From Kalaharituber pfeilii (taxonomy: Eukaryota; Ascomycota; Pezizomycetes; Pezizales; Pezizaceae), in contig WHUZ01000024.1 of assembly GCA_015179045.1 (NCBI GenBank), positions 496,001 to 560,000 on the forward strand: a stretch of 64,000 bases of DNA, written 5' to 3'. Every line of letters starts with the position of its first letter. The stretch's first letter is position 1. A program made the position numbers and the translations under genes. This document shows positions 46,310 to 58,325 of the stretch, piece after piece. The notes beneath the pieces are model-generated. The model was not told where the DNA came from. It made no database searches and saw only the letters and a program-made list of their open reading frames with translations.

Positions 46310-46920
46310 AAATATTGATATTCAAGTGTCCTACTGCTTTCATCAAATTTACTTCAGGTGTGATAAGTGGAATTCGATACTAGTGATATCACAGCGAAAA
46401 ATACAGTACCTAGATAAAATTGTACGCCACCCCCCTGTGCTGTAGGTACCGAAGGGTACGTTTTGCTGCGGCCATGTGCTGACTAGAAGGGGATGCACTG
46501 AATTGCCCAAGAGTTGATACTGCATAGGCAAGATCAGGTCGTGTTCCCAGCATGGCATACATTAACTTCCCAACTATTGACTGATAGGTGCGAGTATCCT
46601 CAGGGCTTAAAGTTGCAGAATTTATGGTGCTAGATAGACGAACATTGGTCTCCATGGGTGTTGACAGTCCTTTGCAATTTTGCATACAAAATGCTCAAGT
46701 ATGGAGGAGGTAATGTATCTGCTCTGATGGAGATGTATAGTACGTTTGGTGCGATCTCGAGTAATCTCGAGGCAAAATAAACATATACGCTGGTCCAAGA
46801 TGCGTCATCTTGTATTTCTTTTGGAGCTGATCTTTGACACGTGCGCTTGCTGTACTATATCTGGGAGCAAATATAAGGATATCATCAACCCATAGTCTTA
46901 TGCTAATAATTCTTCACATC
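46310..46920 (-). pseudogene. Copia reverse transcriptase fragment (second element)
   Basis: On the minus strand, LWVDDILIFAP (the RT catalytic VDD) near 46900 is followed by KMTHLGPAYMF and, in the frame of 46685-46410, CKGLSTPMETNVRL, YQSIVGKLMYAMLGTRPDLA and RTLRYLQHRG. These are the conserved C-terminal landmarks of Copia RT. Frames shift near 46800 and 46690. Its orientation is opposite to the Copia relic at 40847, so it is a separate element. The remainder towards 45780 is too decayed to assign. Confidence 0.85.
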
Positions 46921-48072
46921 CAGGGGGTTGTTGCCCTCCAGCCATTGTCTCATTTTCCCTAGCTTCTTCGTGAAAGCCACGCAGTGAATCACAAACCCCC
47001 GCCCAATCTGGGTGCTAGTGTCTCGTATGTGTGTACGCTCGTGTGCATTACTTCTTCCACTGCTTGCTATTGTGCCCGTACGCTTGTCTATGTTGCTTCT
47101 TCCACTGCTGATAGGTTGCTTCCAAGTTCGTGTCATGTCGGGTCGTGTCATGTCATATCGTGCCGTGTCGTGTGGTGTTGGTTCGATGGAGTTGAGTAAT
47201 GGACCACAATTGAAGTGGTGAGTGTCGGTGGCTTCATTGGCTGCAGCGCCGCCGGCACTCTCACATATACGTTGTTATCGGTGTAAAGGTCGGAGTTGCC
47301 GGCTCGGTTGGCATAGTCTCACATGTCGTCAAAGTCTAAAATCCCCTCGCTGCTTCCGCTTCTTTCCTACGAGTATTTTCCCGGCTCATTGTTTCTCCAG
47401 CTGACTTGACGTAGGATCTCTGTAAGGTCATACATAAGACTGTTCTGAGAGAGTGCCCCCGGGAGTAGGGAGTCTTCCATTGGGTATGCCATTCTTTCTA
47501 ATCAACTTACAGCTATCACGGCAACGATGTCTAGCTCTACATCCTTTCCGTTCAGGCCAGAGGTGACTAGCATAGCTCTCCACGTAATTATGGTTGCTTG
47601 TGGGCATGATACCCAGAGGGCTGCCACTTATATCCCACCGCACAGCCTCCACAGGTTGCACTTGTTCATTTTTGTATTATTCTGCAGAGCAGCTGTACGC
47701 TGCAACCCAATCCAGTGCGCCATAGCCTTCCCCGCACGAAGTCAATTTAAGTTAAGTAATATTTGCTTGCACAACCTTGGAGAGGAAATCTGCAAGCTCA
47801 TGGGCGGTGGTTTAACGTTTCCATCACATATTCCATCCACGAGTTTGCTGTCGCGATATCCATTTACAGCCCCCAAGCGTAGTTGAAAATCCCAAGTTTC
47901 CAATTTCAAGTGGAAGTAGAAAGCTTCAGACTAGCCGCCGACCTGCTTGAGCTCGCGATAAGCAGAGCTGCTTTCAATTCTGACAGATCAAGTAACAAAC
48001 CCTGATTCCTCCTCAACCATCACGAGGCTGACCATTATGTGTAACTTTTTAGCTTGTTTAATCTCCTACAAC
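46921..48072. other. Intergenic upstream of the HeLo receptor
   Basis: Short direct repeats occur near 47045-47115 ('cttcttccactgct' twice) and a degenerate 'gtcgtgtcatgtc' run at about 47138-47175. No gene recognised. The receptor's promoter must lie near the 3' end, but no box is distinctive. Confidence 0.4.
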
Positions 48073-51000
48073 ATGGAATTAGCAGCCTCAGCTGCCGGAC
48101 TGGCCGGACTGACGCTACAACTGGCGCAAGTCGCTCGAGATTGTGCCAATATTTATTCTGGAGTGAAAGAAGCTGGCTACACGCATGACTCCATATTACA
48201 CAGTCTCCGGACAGAAGGGCTTCGGCTGAAGCGGTGGGAGCAAGCTTGGGGACTAGATGCTGGCAACACCTCTGGAAAGCAACTCCAACTTCTTGATCCT
48301 AATGACGAGCGGTACAGATATGCGGCAGCTGGCCTAGCGAGAATTGTTTATGTGTTTACCAAGATCGCCGAGTTACAATCAAAATATCACATCGAACCTG
48401 AAACGAAGAGAATACGTGTCCGTCTTGGAGTTGGCAAACTATTCCCTAGGTCCCGTTCCAAATCTCCAAATCCAGCAAATGCTAGTCGGGTTACACAGCC
48501 TTCAATGCCTACTCTAAGCCATAGTGACCTCTGTCTTTTGGAAAACCCAAAGACCCTCACCAGTACCCAAGTGCTTCCAGGCCTACAAGAAGAGATTGCC
48601 TCCCTAAGTAGCATTGCGCAGAAAGTACAGCAGTCTCTGTCTATATATCGCAAGCTGCGTTGGGCTGGCATGGACAAGGCAAATTGTAACGAACTGGTAG
48701 GCCAGCTGAAGGAGTATATAGATGGCCTCTTCAATGTATTACCACCCGATTCCACTCCTGTCAGTGTACCCCAGTCTCAAACTGTACCGAAGACACGGCT
48801 TTGTTTATCTTTCAATATTCCATTCAATATTTCCAATGTTCGGCGGAATCCTGATTTTGTTGAAAGGGAATGTCTTCTTGAGCAGCTAGCACATGAGATA
48901 GATGAAGGCAGGGCTGCAATGAATATTACTCAAGTAGTACTTCATGGCATGGGGGGTATGGGGAAGACCCAGATTGCATTGGAGTATGTTTATCGCCATC
49001 ACAAAGACTACTCATCGGTGTTTTGGATCAATGCATCTAGCGAACAGACAACAAAAACTAGTTTTATTCAAATTATGGAGCAATTAATTGAGTATCATGC
49101 CACACTCTTAGATGAGCCGGATTACAAACATATTGGTAGTCTCCTTGGTATGGCAGGCAAGCTCGACTCGGTGGGACCTTTCAGCACAGAAAAACCAGAA
49201 GAAGAGCAACATGTTATCAAAGCTGTGAAGAAATGGTTAACTGCCAAACAGAACGACAAATGGCTACTTGTATTCGACAATCTGGATGACCTAGAATCTT
49301 TCGACATAAATGATTACATTCCATCATGTGACTTTGGGACTGTAATTTTTACTAGCAGGAGGCGTGGGATTACACAGGGCCGAAGGGGCTTAGAGGTCCA
49401 TCAAATGCAGAATCATGAAGCAGAAAAGTTACTTTTGACCAGTGCAAGATTAGATTTGGGAAGGCTCGCTCCTGAGGGTAAGTGCATAACATCCTTAACA
49501 TAGTTCACTAATTAATCCAAATATAGAGTGCAAATTTGAGGAAGCAGCAGCAGTAACAATTGTGGAAAAACTTGGATACCTTCCCCTTGCCATAGCTCAG
49601 GCTGGAGCATATATCAACATTCAGCAATGTTTATTCAGTCATTATCTCAGAGAGTATGAGATAAATGCCAATCGCCTTTTGAGCAGGAAATGGAAAGTGG
49701 GAAAGGATGATAGATCTGTCTTCGCTACATGGGAGTTGTCATTCAATGCAATCAAGAACGAAAATCCGAAAGCTGCAGAGCTGTTATCATTATGTGCATT
49801 TCTTGACAATAATGACATATGCGAGGAGTTTTTGAGGCGAGGAATGAAATTAGCAATAAATGGTATATAATCATTTTTCCTACTTGACTAGTATTATTAC
49901 AATATATAAAATTTGTACTTACATATCACTATAGATACAAGCCTAGCAGACTCAATCCACCTGCTATTCTCATACTCAATCGCTAAGCGGACGGAAAAAT
50001 ATGATAGTTTCAATATCCACCCACTAGTTCACCTTTGCATTCTATGGAAACTGGAGATGGAGCCTGATGAATATCAAAAAATGGCTATCAAGGCTTTTCT
50101 TATGGTCGCATCTGGAATCGCTGTTCCTGAAGACAGAGAACGTGAGGTCAGTGACTGGATCTTCGAGAGGCGAAACTTGCCACATGTTTTTGCTGCAGAA
50201 AGGCAAATGAAGTTTCTACCATTGGAAAAGGAGGAGTCACTGGCAGCCTTGGATACTCTCCGCAGGGTCTACCATGTTCACGGTCATTATAGAAAGGCAG
50301 AAGAAATGTGTAAGGTTATATTGGCCACGAGGGAGAAGTTAGGTACCGACCATCCAAGCACCCTTGATACTATCTACAACATGGCAGGAGTACATGAAGA
50401 GCAAGGGAAATATAGCCAGGCACTGGAGCTGTATCAGCGGGCATTAGCAGGGTATGAAAAATCACTGGGTGTTGACCATCCAAGCACCCTTAGTACTGTC
50501 AACAACATGGCAGGAGTATATGAAGAGCAAGGGAAATATAGCCAGGCACTAGAGCTGTATCAGCGGGCATTAGCAGGGCGTGAAAAATCACTGGGTGTTG
50601 ACCATCTAAGCACCATTGATACTGTCCACAACATGGCAGTAGTATATGTACAGCAAGGGAAATATAGCCAGGCACTGGAGTTGTATCAGCGGGCATTAGC
50701 AGGGTGTGAAAAATCACTGGGTGTTGACCATCCAAGCACCATTGATACTGTCCACAACATGGCAGTAGTATATGTACAGCAAGGGAAATATAGCCAGGCA
50801 CTGGAGTTGTATCAGCGGGCATTAGCAGGGCGTGAAAAATCACTGGGTGTTGACCATTCAAACACCCTTGATACTGTCCACAACATGGCAGGAGTATATG
50901 AAGAGCAAGGGAAATATAGCCAGGCACTGGAGCTGTATCAGCGGGCATTAGCAGGGTATGAAAAATCACTGGGTGTTGACCATCGAAGCACCCTTCATAC

Positions 51001-51505
51001 TGTCAACAACATGGCAGTAGTATATGTACAGCAAGGGAAATATAGCCAGGCACTGGAGCTGTACCAGCGGGCATTAGCAGGGTATGAAAAATCACTGGGT
51101 GTTGACCATCCAAGCACCCTTCATACTGTCAACAACATGGCAGTAGTATATAAACAGCAAGGGAAATATAGCCAGGCACTGGAGCTGTATCAGCGGGCAT
51201 TAGCAGGAAAGGAAGAATCACTGGGTGCTGACCATCCAAACACCCTTAATACTGTCCACAACATGGCAATACTATATGAAAATCAAGAGAAATATAGTCA
51301 GGCACTGGAGCTATATCAGCGAGCATTAGCAGGAAGGGAAAAGGCACTGGGCACCGATAATCCATATACTGTTTCGAGTATGAAGGGTGTGGAAGATTGT
51401 CGGGCTGCTCTGAAGTTAACAATTAGTGTCAGAAGATCACTATGGATTAGGAAAGCTTCTCTACGGGCTTTTGTTATAATGCTATTATTTATGTTTTTCA
51501 GATAG
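48073..51505 (+). CDS. HeLo-NB-ARC-TPR STAND receptor (intact)
   Basis: Three exons, 48073-49477, 49527-49862 and 49935-51505, with GT-AG introns of 49 and 72 nt and matching phases, give 1103 aa. The N-terminus (MELAASAAGLAGLTLQLAQV, then EGLRLKRWEQAWGL) fits the HeLo prion-inhibition/propagation domain, a membrane-targeting cell-death effector in HET-S-type systems. NB-ARC follows: Walker A GMGGMGKT (about 292-299), VFWINAS, Walker B KWLLVFDNLDD (about 396-406), GTVIFTSRR, then a YLPLAIAQAGAYI helical segment. Residues about 713-1059 are eight complete 42-residue TPRs and a ninth partial one. The C-terminus ends in a hydrophobic stretch (FVIMLLFMFF). Start chosen at 48073, where the HeLo motif begins; an in-frame ATG at 48037 adds 12 residues. 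Confidence 0.9.
50334..51360 (+). repeat. 126-bp TPR repeat array
   Basis: Eight units of exactly 126 bp encode EKSLGVDHPSTL...YSQALELYQRALAG. Several adjacent units differ at very few bases; variation clusters at codons for G/V after NMA and E/V/K before QQG. The final unit is diverged (EKALGTDNPYTV). The antisense frame 50499-50969 is a by-product of the array. Confidence 0.95.
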
Positions 51506-54028
51506 TTTGTTTGTTTGTTTATTCAAGTTATTCATGCTTTCATTCTGCATAGTTGTTCCACTCCTCATAATTCATGTATACCCGAATAACTCAGAATAAC
51601 TATTTACAATTCACCGGAGAGAGTGTTCGCCCCGGGGTGTTTTTATTGCTGGATGTGCAGAGGGGGTGGATTCACTGCGGGGAAGTTGGAGAGTGGCGTG
51701 TGGGGGGCGGGATACGATTTTTAGATGAGAATATAGTATTAATTTTTATTTATATATATTCAACCGAACCTTTTGTTCCTTTATAACTAGAATTTACCAC
51801 ATTCCCACAGAGTCTGGCTATATAGTAGCAAAGTAACTAGAGGCTGACTATATACAATCCGTGCAAAAAAGTATGAGTATTCAGTAATTCATATGAGTAG
51901 TATAGCACATATAAGCCGAAGTATATAGAGTGCTAGTATAAGAAAGCGCAAAAGAGCTCAAGAAAGATTAGAGGGACAACAGAGGAAACAGCAGCATGTA
52001 GAATAAAAAAAAAGTTTTAAGGAGGGGTAATATTGCTGTAGATACGGGAGGTTAGCAGGTTCAGGGTAACGGCGTTGGGCATTGGTTACCAGCCAACTCC
52101 TACTGACATACATCCTCTCACTCCTCTCCTCGTACGCCTTCTCCCGCCCTCGCCCATGCGCTCGTGCAATATAATGATTCTGTTTTTTCAATCCCTTATC
52201 CACTTCTTCATCCTCCACGTAAATGTATACACATCCCCTCGACTACCATCGCCTTGGGAGTAACTGTTCACCGAACAGAACGTAATGCTGTATATGGCGA
52301 ACAAGACAGGGATATGGAACTTCTCTGGGTATTACAACACTCAGCTCGAAATAAATGATTAACTGAAATTTTTATTCCGCGAACCAGGGCGGTATCTTGA
52401 GAGTCCCATGACGGTAATGTTTAGCTGTATATTCTCGGCTTGTAACCCAAACGTGCTGTACAATGCATATTGATCATATGAGCTTATTTTCATGATCCAA
52501 GTGTGACTAGTAGTATACATGCATGGCCTAGAGGGCCCATTTCCCCCTTACAATAAAATTGCCCCGCTCGATATCAGCTCTTCACGTACCTAAAACATAG
52601 CTTTGTGCTATCCCAACCCTGTCCATGCACCTTCTTAGTTGCTTGTATTATTTTAGAATGCAGGAAAAACGGGGCGGGTCATTTCGTACATTGTTGGTCT
52701 AATACGAGAAATTGTCGAATTTTGTACCGAGTGGGTGGCTTCGAGTACAAATTGGGAGATAGGGTGAATCTATATCCCTCAGTCTTCGGTCCCCGCAGGA
52801 TTGACTCCAGGCGGTACAGCTTCACTGTCCCAAGGACCTCCCTTCACTTTAAATCTGCTTATCTAAATATACTACACTGGCTTTCCTTTATGTTCTTTGA
52901 TTCTCCTCTTTCAAGCTGCATCATTGGACAAACTTCGAATGTAGGCTTATTAGTACATACTAGTGTCGAATTACTTTACCTCTCATCCAAAGCATTATTC
53001 TCATTCAGCACATTAAGAGAGTACAAATTAGGTACCCAGGGTTTCTGCCAGGAGCTAGGTTCACTAGACTCCTGTTTCGCGGCTCAGTTTTGGACGGGGG
53101 TGATACTGGGGCTGTATGTATGTACGGGTGTGTTGTGCAGAACGTTCTGGGGGGCACTGGAATAAAGCGACTGTGTGGGAATCCCTTGAGCTGGATGTTG
53201 GAGGTGTAAAGTAGGGAACTGGGTGAGAGACAAACAAGAATACCTACGGGACGACACTAGCAGTAATCAATTATGCGTTACGAGACATCAGTGCCGCCTG
53301 GTGTATATGGTGAGAGAGGAGGGAAGAGAGTTGGCAGTTGGTATGTGTGGTGAGAAGTGTGCCAAAGAGACAGCTATACTCACGAGTGGGCCCATTTAGA
53401 GTTACTTCTAAAGGAAGTCGAAGGCGACCAGGCCTTGGCAGGGACCCTTAAAACTGATTTGGGTTGCTGTGCTTGAGTCTATCAACCAGACTAGCTTTCT
53501 ATCAAGCTTCTGTCAAGGCGCTGTGTAAGCAGATATCATAGGTACTAGCAGGCTCTCAGCCGCCGCCGTCGGTGTCATAGCCTACAAGGAGTGGGATTTA
53601 GGAAAGGCGTTTGATGATGCTAAATGCGTGGGACAGAGCGACGATGGCCTGAAGTGCGATGTCGGTAGCACATCCTGTGCGGCTTGCAGATAGGCTTCGG
53701 CGTGCGCGCAGCATACCTATGTGAAACGCGATGTGAGAATACCAGACTACCATCCGTCCGGGGGAGGAGCGTTGAATGTGGACTGCTCAGTGACTACAGC
53801 CATCAGATCTATGTACTTACGTCTGCAATTCCTCCTGCTTGCTCTATTGTCTCGTCTCGTATCTTATGCGCAAGTTTCTTTACCTTTTCTGCCTAGCATA
53901 CGTATATACTGCACTTCGCCTCCATCCCAACAGCTTCACCTCGCAGGCTAGATTACTTCTACTGTGCCCAACTGCACGCACAGATTACACCCTCCTACAA
54001 CGTCAGTTCGCCTTCACTCCATGTCAAG
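51506..54028. other. Intergenic, no supported gene
   Basis: The longest frame (52605-53165 plus, 186 codons) shows no domain, has an undistinguished start and is cysteine/leucine-rich. I regard it as doubtful but cannot exclude a lineage-specific gene. The rest is AT-rich with 'tttg' repeats near 51506 and no recognisable element. Confidence 0.4.
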
Positions 54029-54548
54029 ATGAGCTTGGGGCCAAACCCAGCATCTCTGACTCTTCTGGAAAACCTGGCGCAATTCCCCCTGCGCTCAAAA
54101 GTCCGGTTTTTGGGATGGCAGGTATCCCCCATTTTGCACTACACGAGTTCGCGTCACTCACACGAAATCATGTGCCAGCATCAAGGTGTACCATTCGGCC
54201 TCATCCACTCTTATCGTAACGCATACAACAATGTATAAAAGCCCATCCTCCTCCTCCTCCTCCTCCTCCCTCTCTTCCTCTTTACCTAGGAAGACAAAGA
54301 CAGCAACCGTGGACATTGCAATAGTTGTGGAGCAGATACGCATTGGAGAACTGCAAATTGGGGACTGGGTCAATGTGCTCGGATATATCACAGACATGCA
54401 GGCTGATGGGGCAACTGTTTGCATCCAAGGGATACAGATATGGTCAGCTGGAGGCATCGACCTTGGGAAATATGAGCGCCAGCTGCGAGAAAAAGAAAAC
54501 GTTGACCGCAGGAGTTTGGACACATTACCAACGGTGGTGAATATCTAA
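54029..54548 (+). CDS. ten1: Ten1-like subunit of the CST telomere complex
   Basis: Two exons, 54029-54121 and 54186-54548, with a 64-nt GT-AG intron in phase 0, give 151 aa. The order of motifs follows fungal Ten1: MSLGPNPASLTLLENL, then KVRFLGWQ, a strand region SSTLIVTH, a Ser-rich insertion, VDIAIVVEQI, IGDWVNVLGYI and a C-terminal VCIQGIQIWSAGGIDLGKY. This is the small OB-fold partner of Stn1, which caps telomere ends in the nucleus. Length suits the family. The Ser run (eight TCC codons near 54245-54272) is an insertion between beta strands. It is convergent with the dynactin gene downstream. The assignment rests on motif order. Confidence 0.8.
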
Positions 54549-56064
54549 ACATGAAATATTCCTTGATGTCATGGACAAGCCGGGCCAGAAAGCGAGAAAA
54601 TGTTCTGTACCTTCCAGTAATCTCTCTCTTAGTTGCGCACTACTAAATCCGTCCTCAATACCCATCTATCTCCTCCTGTCACTGTAGCTCCTTCATGAAA
54701 CAAACAGTCCTTTCCATGTTTATGTAATAGAGCCATTCCCTTTTCTAGGCCAACTCTATCACCTCGTGATAGCTACCCAACGGGGTTTATAAAAGACAAT
54801 TTCACCTCCGATGACTTCAGGGCGTGCGGCCAAATACAGAGAAAGGATATAGATTGTGTGACATTTGGTCAGTTTCACGTTGGACTGCGGTGAAACAGGG
54901 ATTGTAGTAGGGAGATGGAGGACATTCGAATTGTCATCAAGAAGGTTATCATGATAATATTAGAAATCATTCAAATCTCCAACCTCTCATCTATTCTAGT
55001 CTTTCACTGCTTACATAACACTTTCCAGAAACAATTTTCAAAACCCTCATAATCTTCATCATAAACCAAATTGACATTTCCCCACACCTCTAAATTCTCA
55101 AATATTCGGGCCCAAACCCAACTACCACATCACCTCCCCCTACAGCTGCTGGGAGCTGCTTTTTCTCTGTGTCCTTTTTTGTTCATCTGTAGGCTTGTGA
55201 TCCTCATACCCATAACCCTCTGCTCCAGAAGGATAACTTCGGCTAGTCCCAGCGTTTATCCAGAGTTTCCTTTGCGAAAACTTGCAATCTTTAATTTAAG
55301 ACCTGTCGTTTACACTCACAGCTCTCTCCTGGCTTTGCTTTTGATGGAGTTGTGACAAAGGGCAATGTAGAGAGGTAATGGGGTATACGTATTACATAGC
55401 GATTGTGGAAAAGGATGAACGAATGAGGATGAGTGCAGCGGCTCAGGAGTAAAGCCGAATTGTGGCCAAGAAATACGTGCTGGTACCCGTAGCGCTGTAG
55501 AGCAGCTGAAGGGGCGGGCTGACAGCCCTATTTATCCTTAGGAGGCATCGTGACGGGAAGTTTAGATTTGCGTTCATCGCATCGGTACTAATGCTCCCGG
55601 CTGTGAGATCACATGTCTTAAGTGGAGCAATGTTCGGGCTTGTGGTGTATTGTATTTGATAAGTACTGCTAAGGTGATATCCTTCGTGTTATAATATAAT
55701 ACTTGATGTACCGCGTCTCATTCAATTTCATGATACTTGCAGAAAAAATACATTAGGCGCCTAAATCAATAGCAAGAGGAAGAGCTTACTTGAAGTAAGT
55801 AGGGAGAGCTTTGGAATGGAGGGAAAGTACCAGGGTAGCGGCGGTTCTCGCACCAAGGTAACATGGGACATTAAATGTGTAGGTATCAAACGACGTATTA
55901 ATCATTTATTCACAACAACTAGCATTACATTCTCCAGCACTTTGATGGTAAGAAAGGTCAAACCCCAAGCCAGTACCGTAGCGGCTGTACTCATATCTTT
56001 TTGTGAACGCACAAAGTAAGATGTGTAGCTAAGGAATAGTCAAAAAGATAAAAAAAAAAGGTAA
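54549..56064. other. Intergenic between ten1 and the dynactin gene
   Basis: The 3' sides of two convergent genes meet here. The interval is long for a convergent spacer, and no gene, repeat or transposon ends were recognised in it. Confidence 0.4.
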
Positions 56065-57056
56065 TCATATCATACGGTAGAGCTGCTTTACTATACCCCC
56101 CGCAAAGTCAGCATTTGTTATTCATCCATCCATTACACTGGCCCTCAGGAGAAGAGGTAGAGTCAAGACAGCTCAGGGAATGGGAAAATAATAGAAACTT
56201 ACAATCCAGCCCCTCAGGCGCCGTCTCTGGCAGCTCCTCAACCACAACACCCGGCCGTCCGCGTACAAGCGAGAAGCTCGGGATGACCGTATTCGGCGCA
56301 ATGACAGTACCGTCCTCGATCTTGACGCAGTCCTTTATGATTGCAAATTTCCCCTACCAAGTGCCCATCTTTAGCCCCCTTCACCGGCCCCTATGCAGCA
56401 GCAAAACTTACAATGACACAATCCTTCCCAATCTTCACCCAACTCCCCACGACCGCCGCCTCTACGACACTCCCCTCACCAACAAACACATGGTCGCCCA
56501 GCTTCATCGGATAGTAGCTGAACTGGCCCTTGAGGGTCTTGCACGGCGGACGGATAACGCACGAGCGGGAGAAAAAGCAGTAGCGGCCAATGGCGATGGC
56601 GACGTTGCTGTGGGAGGAAGAGGAGGACGTGCTGCCGGGATTGGAGCTCGAGCTGGAGGAGGAGCTGGAGGGGATGGTACGGCGTAGGTCGCCGCGGATG
56701 GTGCATTCAGCTTGGATTATGGTCTAGGATGGGCGGTTAGAAAGAGAAGTGCTGTGGGAGATAGAACATGGGCATGGAGCACGGTTACATACTCTCCCCC
56801 CAAGAATGATATTCTGACTACCGACAATATTCGATTTCCGAGACACCTTATTCCCAGTATCCTACCAGCCCCCATCTTCCCAGTTAGCTTCCCTTGTTCA
56901 CTGAAAAGAAACAGAAAGCATTGTATCGTAGTTGGTAACTGTTTTGCTTCCTTTTTTTTTTTTTTTTGTGAAAACTCACCGAGTTGTGTGGCAGCCAGTC
57001 GGCTCAGCGGGACTCACCGTCTCGATGTACTCGCCTTTGGCTTGTTTAGCGGGCAT
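56065..57056 (-). CDS. DCTN5: Dynactin p25 subunit (DCTN5)
   Basis: Five minus-strand exons, 57056-57018, 56861-56793, 56723-56412, 56353-56203 and 56090-56065, join in phase to 198 aa. The protein has the left-handed beta-helix hexapeptide pattern of p25: KGEYIETDTGNKVSRKSNI, SQNIILGGRTIIQAECTIRG, SNVAIAIGRYCFFSRSCVIRPP, FSYYPMKLGDHVFVGEGSVV and KFAIIKDCVKIEDGTVIAPN, ending LKQLYRMI. p25 is part of the pointed-end complex of dynactin (with p27, p62 and Arp11) and helps dynein bind endosomal cargo in fungi. A Ser-rich insertion (about residues 54-75) interrupts a loop of the helix. The last exon, only 26 nt, is the least certain. Confidence 0.9.
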
Positions 57057-57618
57057 CTTTTGGAGGTGGAGTGGGGTGTTTGCGGGGTTTGTGATTGATG
57101 GGGTTGGTTTGGTGTAGGATACCGCAGGTGAGCGGTGACAGAGCAGCGTAGGCAAGGGGTGAGTTTGTGAGTTTTGCGAGTGAGGAGAGGGAAAAAGGTC
57201 AGTGGTATACAGAATTGTTGTTGGTGTTGCGGTGATTGTAGGGAAATGACTGTACCAAAAAGTGCGGTGTTATTACTTCGGTATGCATCGTAGCTTAACG
57301 GAACTACCACATTACATTAGTAAATTTCAAATTCAAAAATTGCCAGCCATAAATAAAGCCGACTTGGCGTACATACACTTTCCCCGAATTTGTCCGGTAT
57401 TGTCTGCATTACATACTGTGCAGTTTGTAAAATATGCCCAATCTTATAGTGCTAGCACAACCATAGCCATTTCGTAATGTGCTTTGTACTAAATTGAATA
57501 TTATCATCATTACATATGGTATTCATACACTTTGCTATGCAATCTATAGACCAGTATTTGGCTGCTAATAGCCGACAAGTCCACAGTTGCCGGCTACCTA
57601 GTATAGGCAGCTACTTCT
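57057..57618. other. Upstream flank of DCTN5
   Basis: No coding or repeat feature recognised. The promoter of DCTN5 should lie in this interval; no TATA-like box is obvious. Confidence 0.4.
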
Positions 57619-57840
57619 CCTACCTTCTAGAACTTGACCCCAGCGAAGAAATTCTCTAAAATGTCATATTCCTCCCCATTCTCCGCCTTTCTTTCCCAAT
57701 TCTATCCCATGTCACTCCACCTCTCAAAACCTTCTAGACAGTTCTCCTAGCTTCTGCATCGGAAAGCAAGATACTCCCCTGTTTGCACCTCCCCATACCT
57801 GCACCTATCCGATTCCACCACCCCCAGCTTCTTCAACATG
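57619..57840 (-). mobile_element. LINE ORF2 C-terminal fragment rich in transitions
   Basis: It aligns end to end with 23036-23258 of the long LINE (the C-terminal knuckle region), starting 'accttctagaacttgacccc'. Most differences I can align are transitions, chiefly G to A and C to T relative to the GC-rich copy. Both ends are abrupt; no poly(A) tail or target duplication is present. Confidence 0.85.
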
Positions 57841-58087
57841 AAGCAGTTGTTCTTCACATGGCTATCCCTCTATACTTTCTCATAGCCAACTTATTCTCTA
57901 GATCTGAGATTTTCAGGTCCCAACGTGATGAAACAGTTTTACAGAGTTTGTCTTAAGAGCTAGTAGGTCTTCTTCCTCCCTTCTCTCTAATGGTATGTTA
58001 GCTTAATGGATCTTGATTTCTGTCTAGAGATTCTAATCATTTGAAAGGTATCTTCATCAATATTCTTAAGAATATACCACTAATAAG

Positions 58088-58325
58088 ATTACAGACCTCT
58101 ATTCTGAGCCTATTACAACTCTCCATTCTAAGCCTATTACAGGCCTACGTTCTGAACCTATTGCAGCCCTCCGTTCTAAGCCTATTACAGCCTACGTTCT
58201 GAGCTTATCCCCCTACATTCTGAGCCTATCACAGCCCTTCGTTCTGAGCCTATTACAGGCCTACATTCTGAGCCTATCCTCCTACATTCTGAGCCTATTA
58301 CAGCCCTCCGTGCTGAGCCTACTGT
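58088..58325. repeat. Degenerate minisatellite, unit about 25-30 bp
   Basis: The phrase 'ttctgagcctattacag' with 'cctac' or 'ccctcc' spacers recurs about nine times with substitutions and length changes. No coding significance seen. Confidence 0.85.

Noticed and set aside
52605..53165. Plus-strand frame of 186 codons as a gene
   Set aside because: No domain, no splice context and atypical composition; evidence too weak to list as a CDS.
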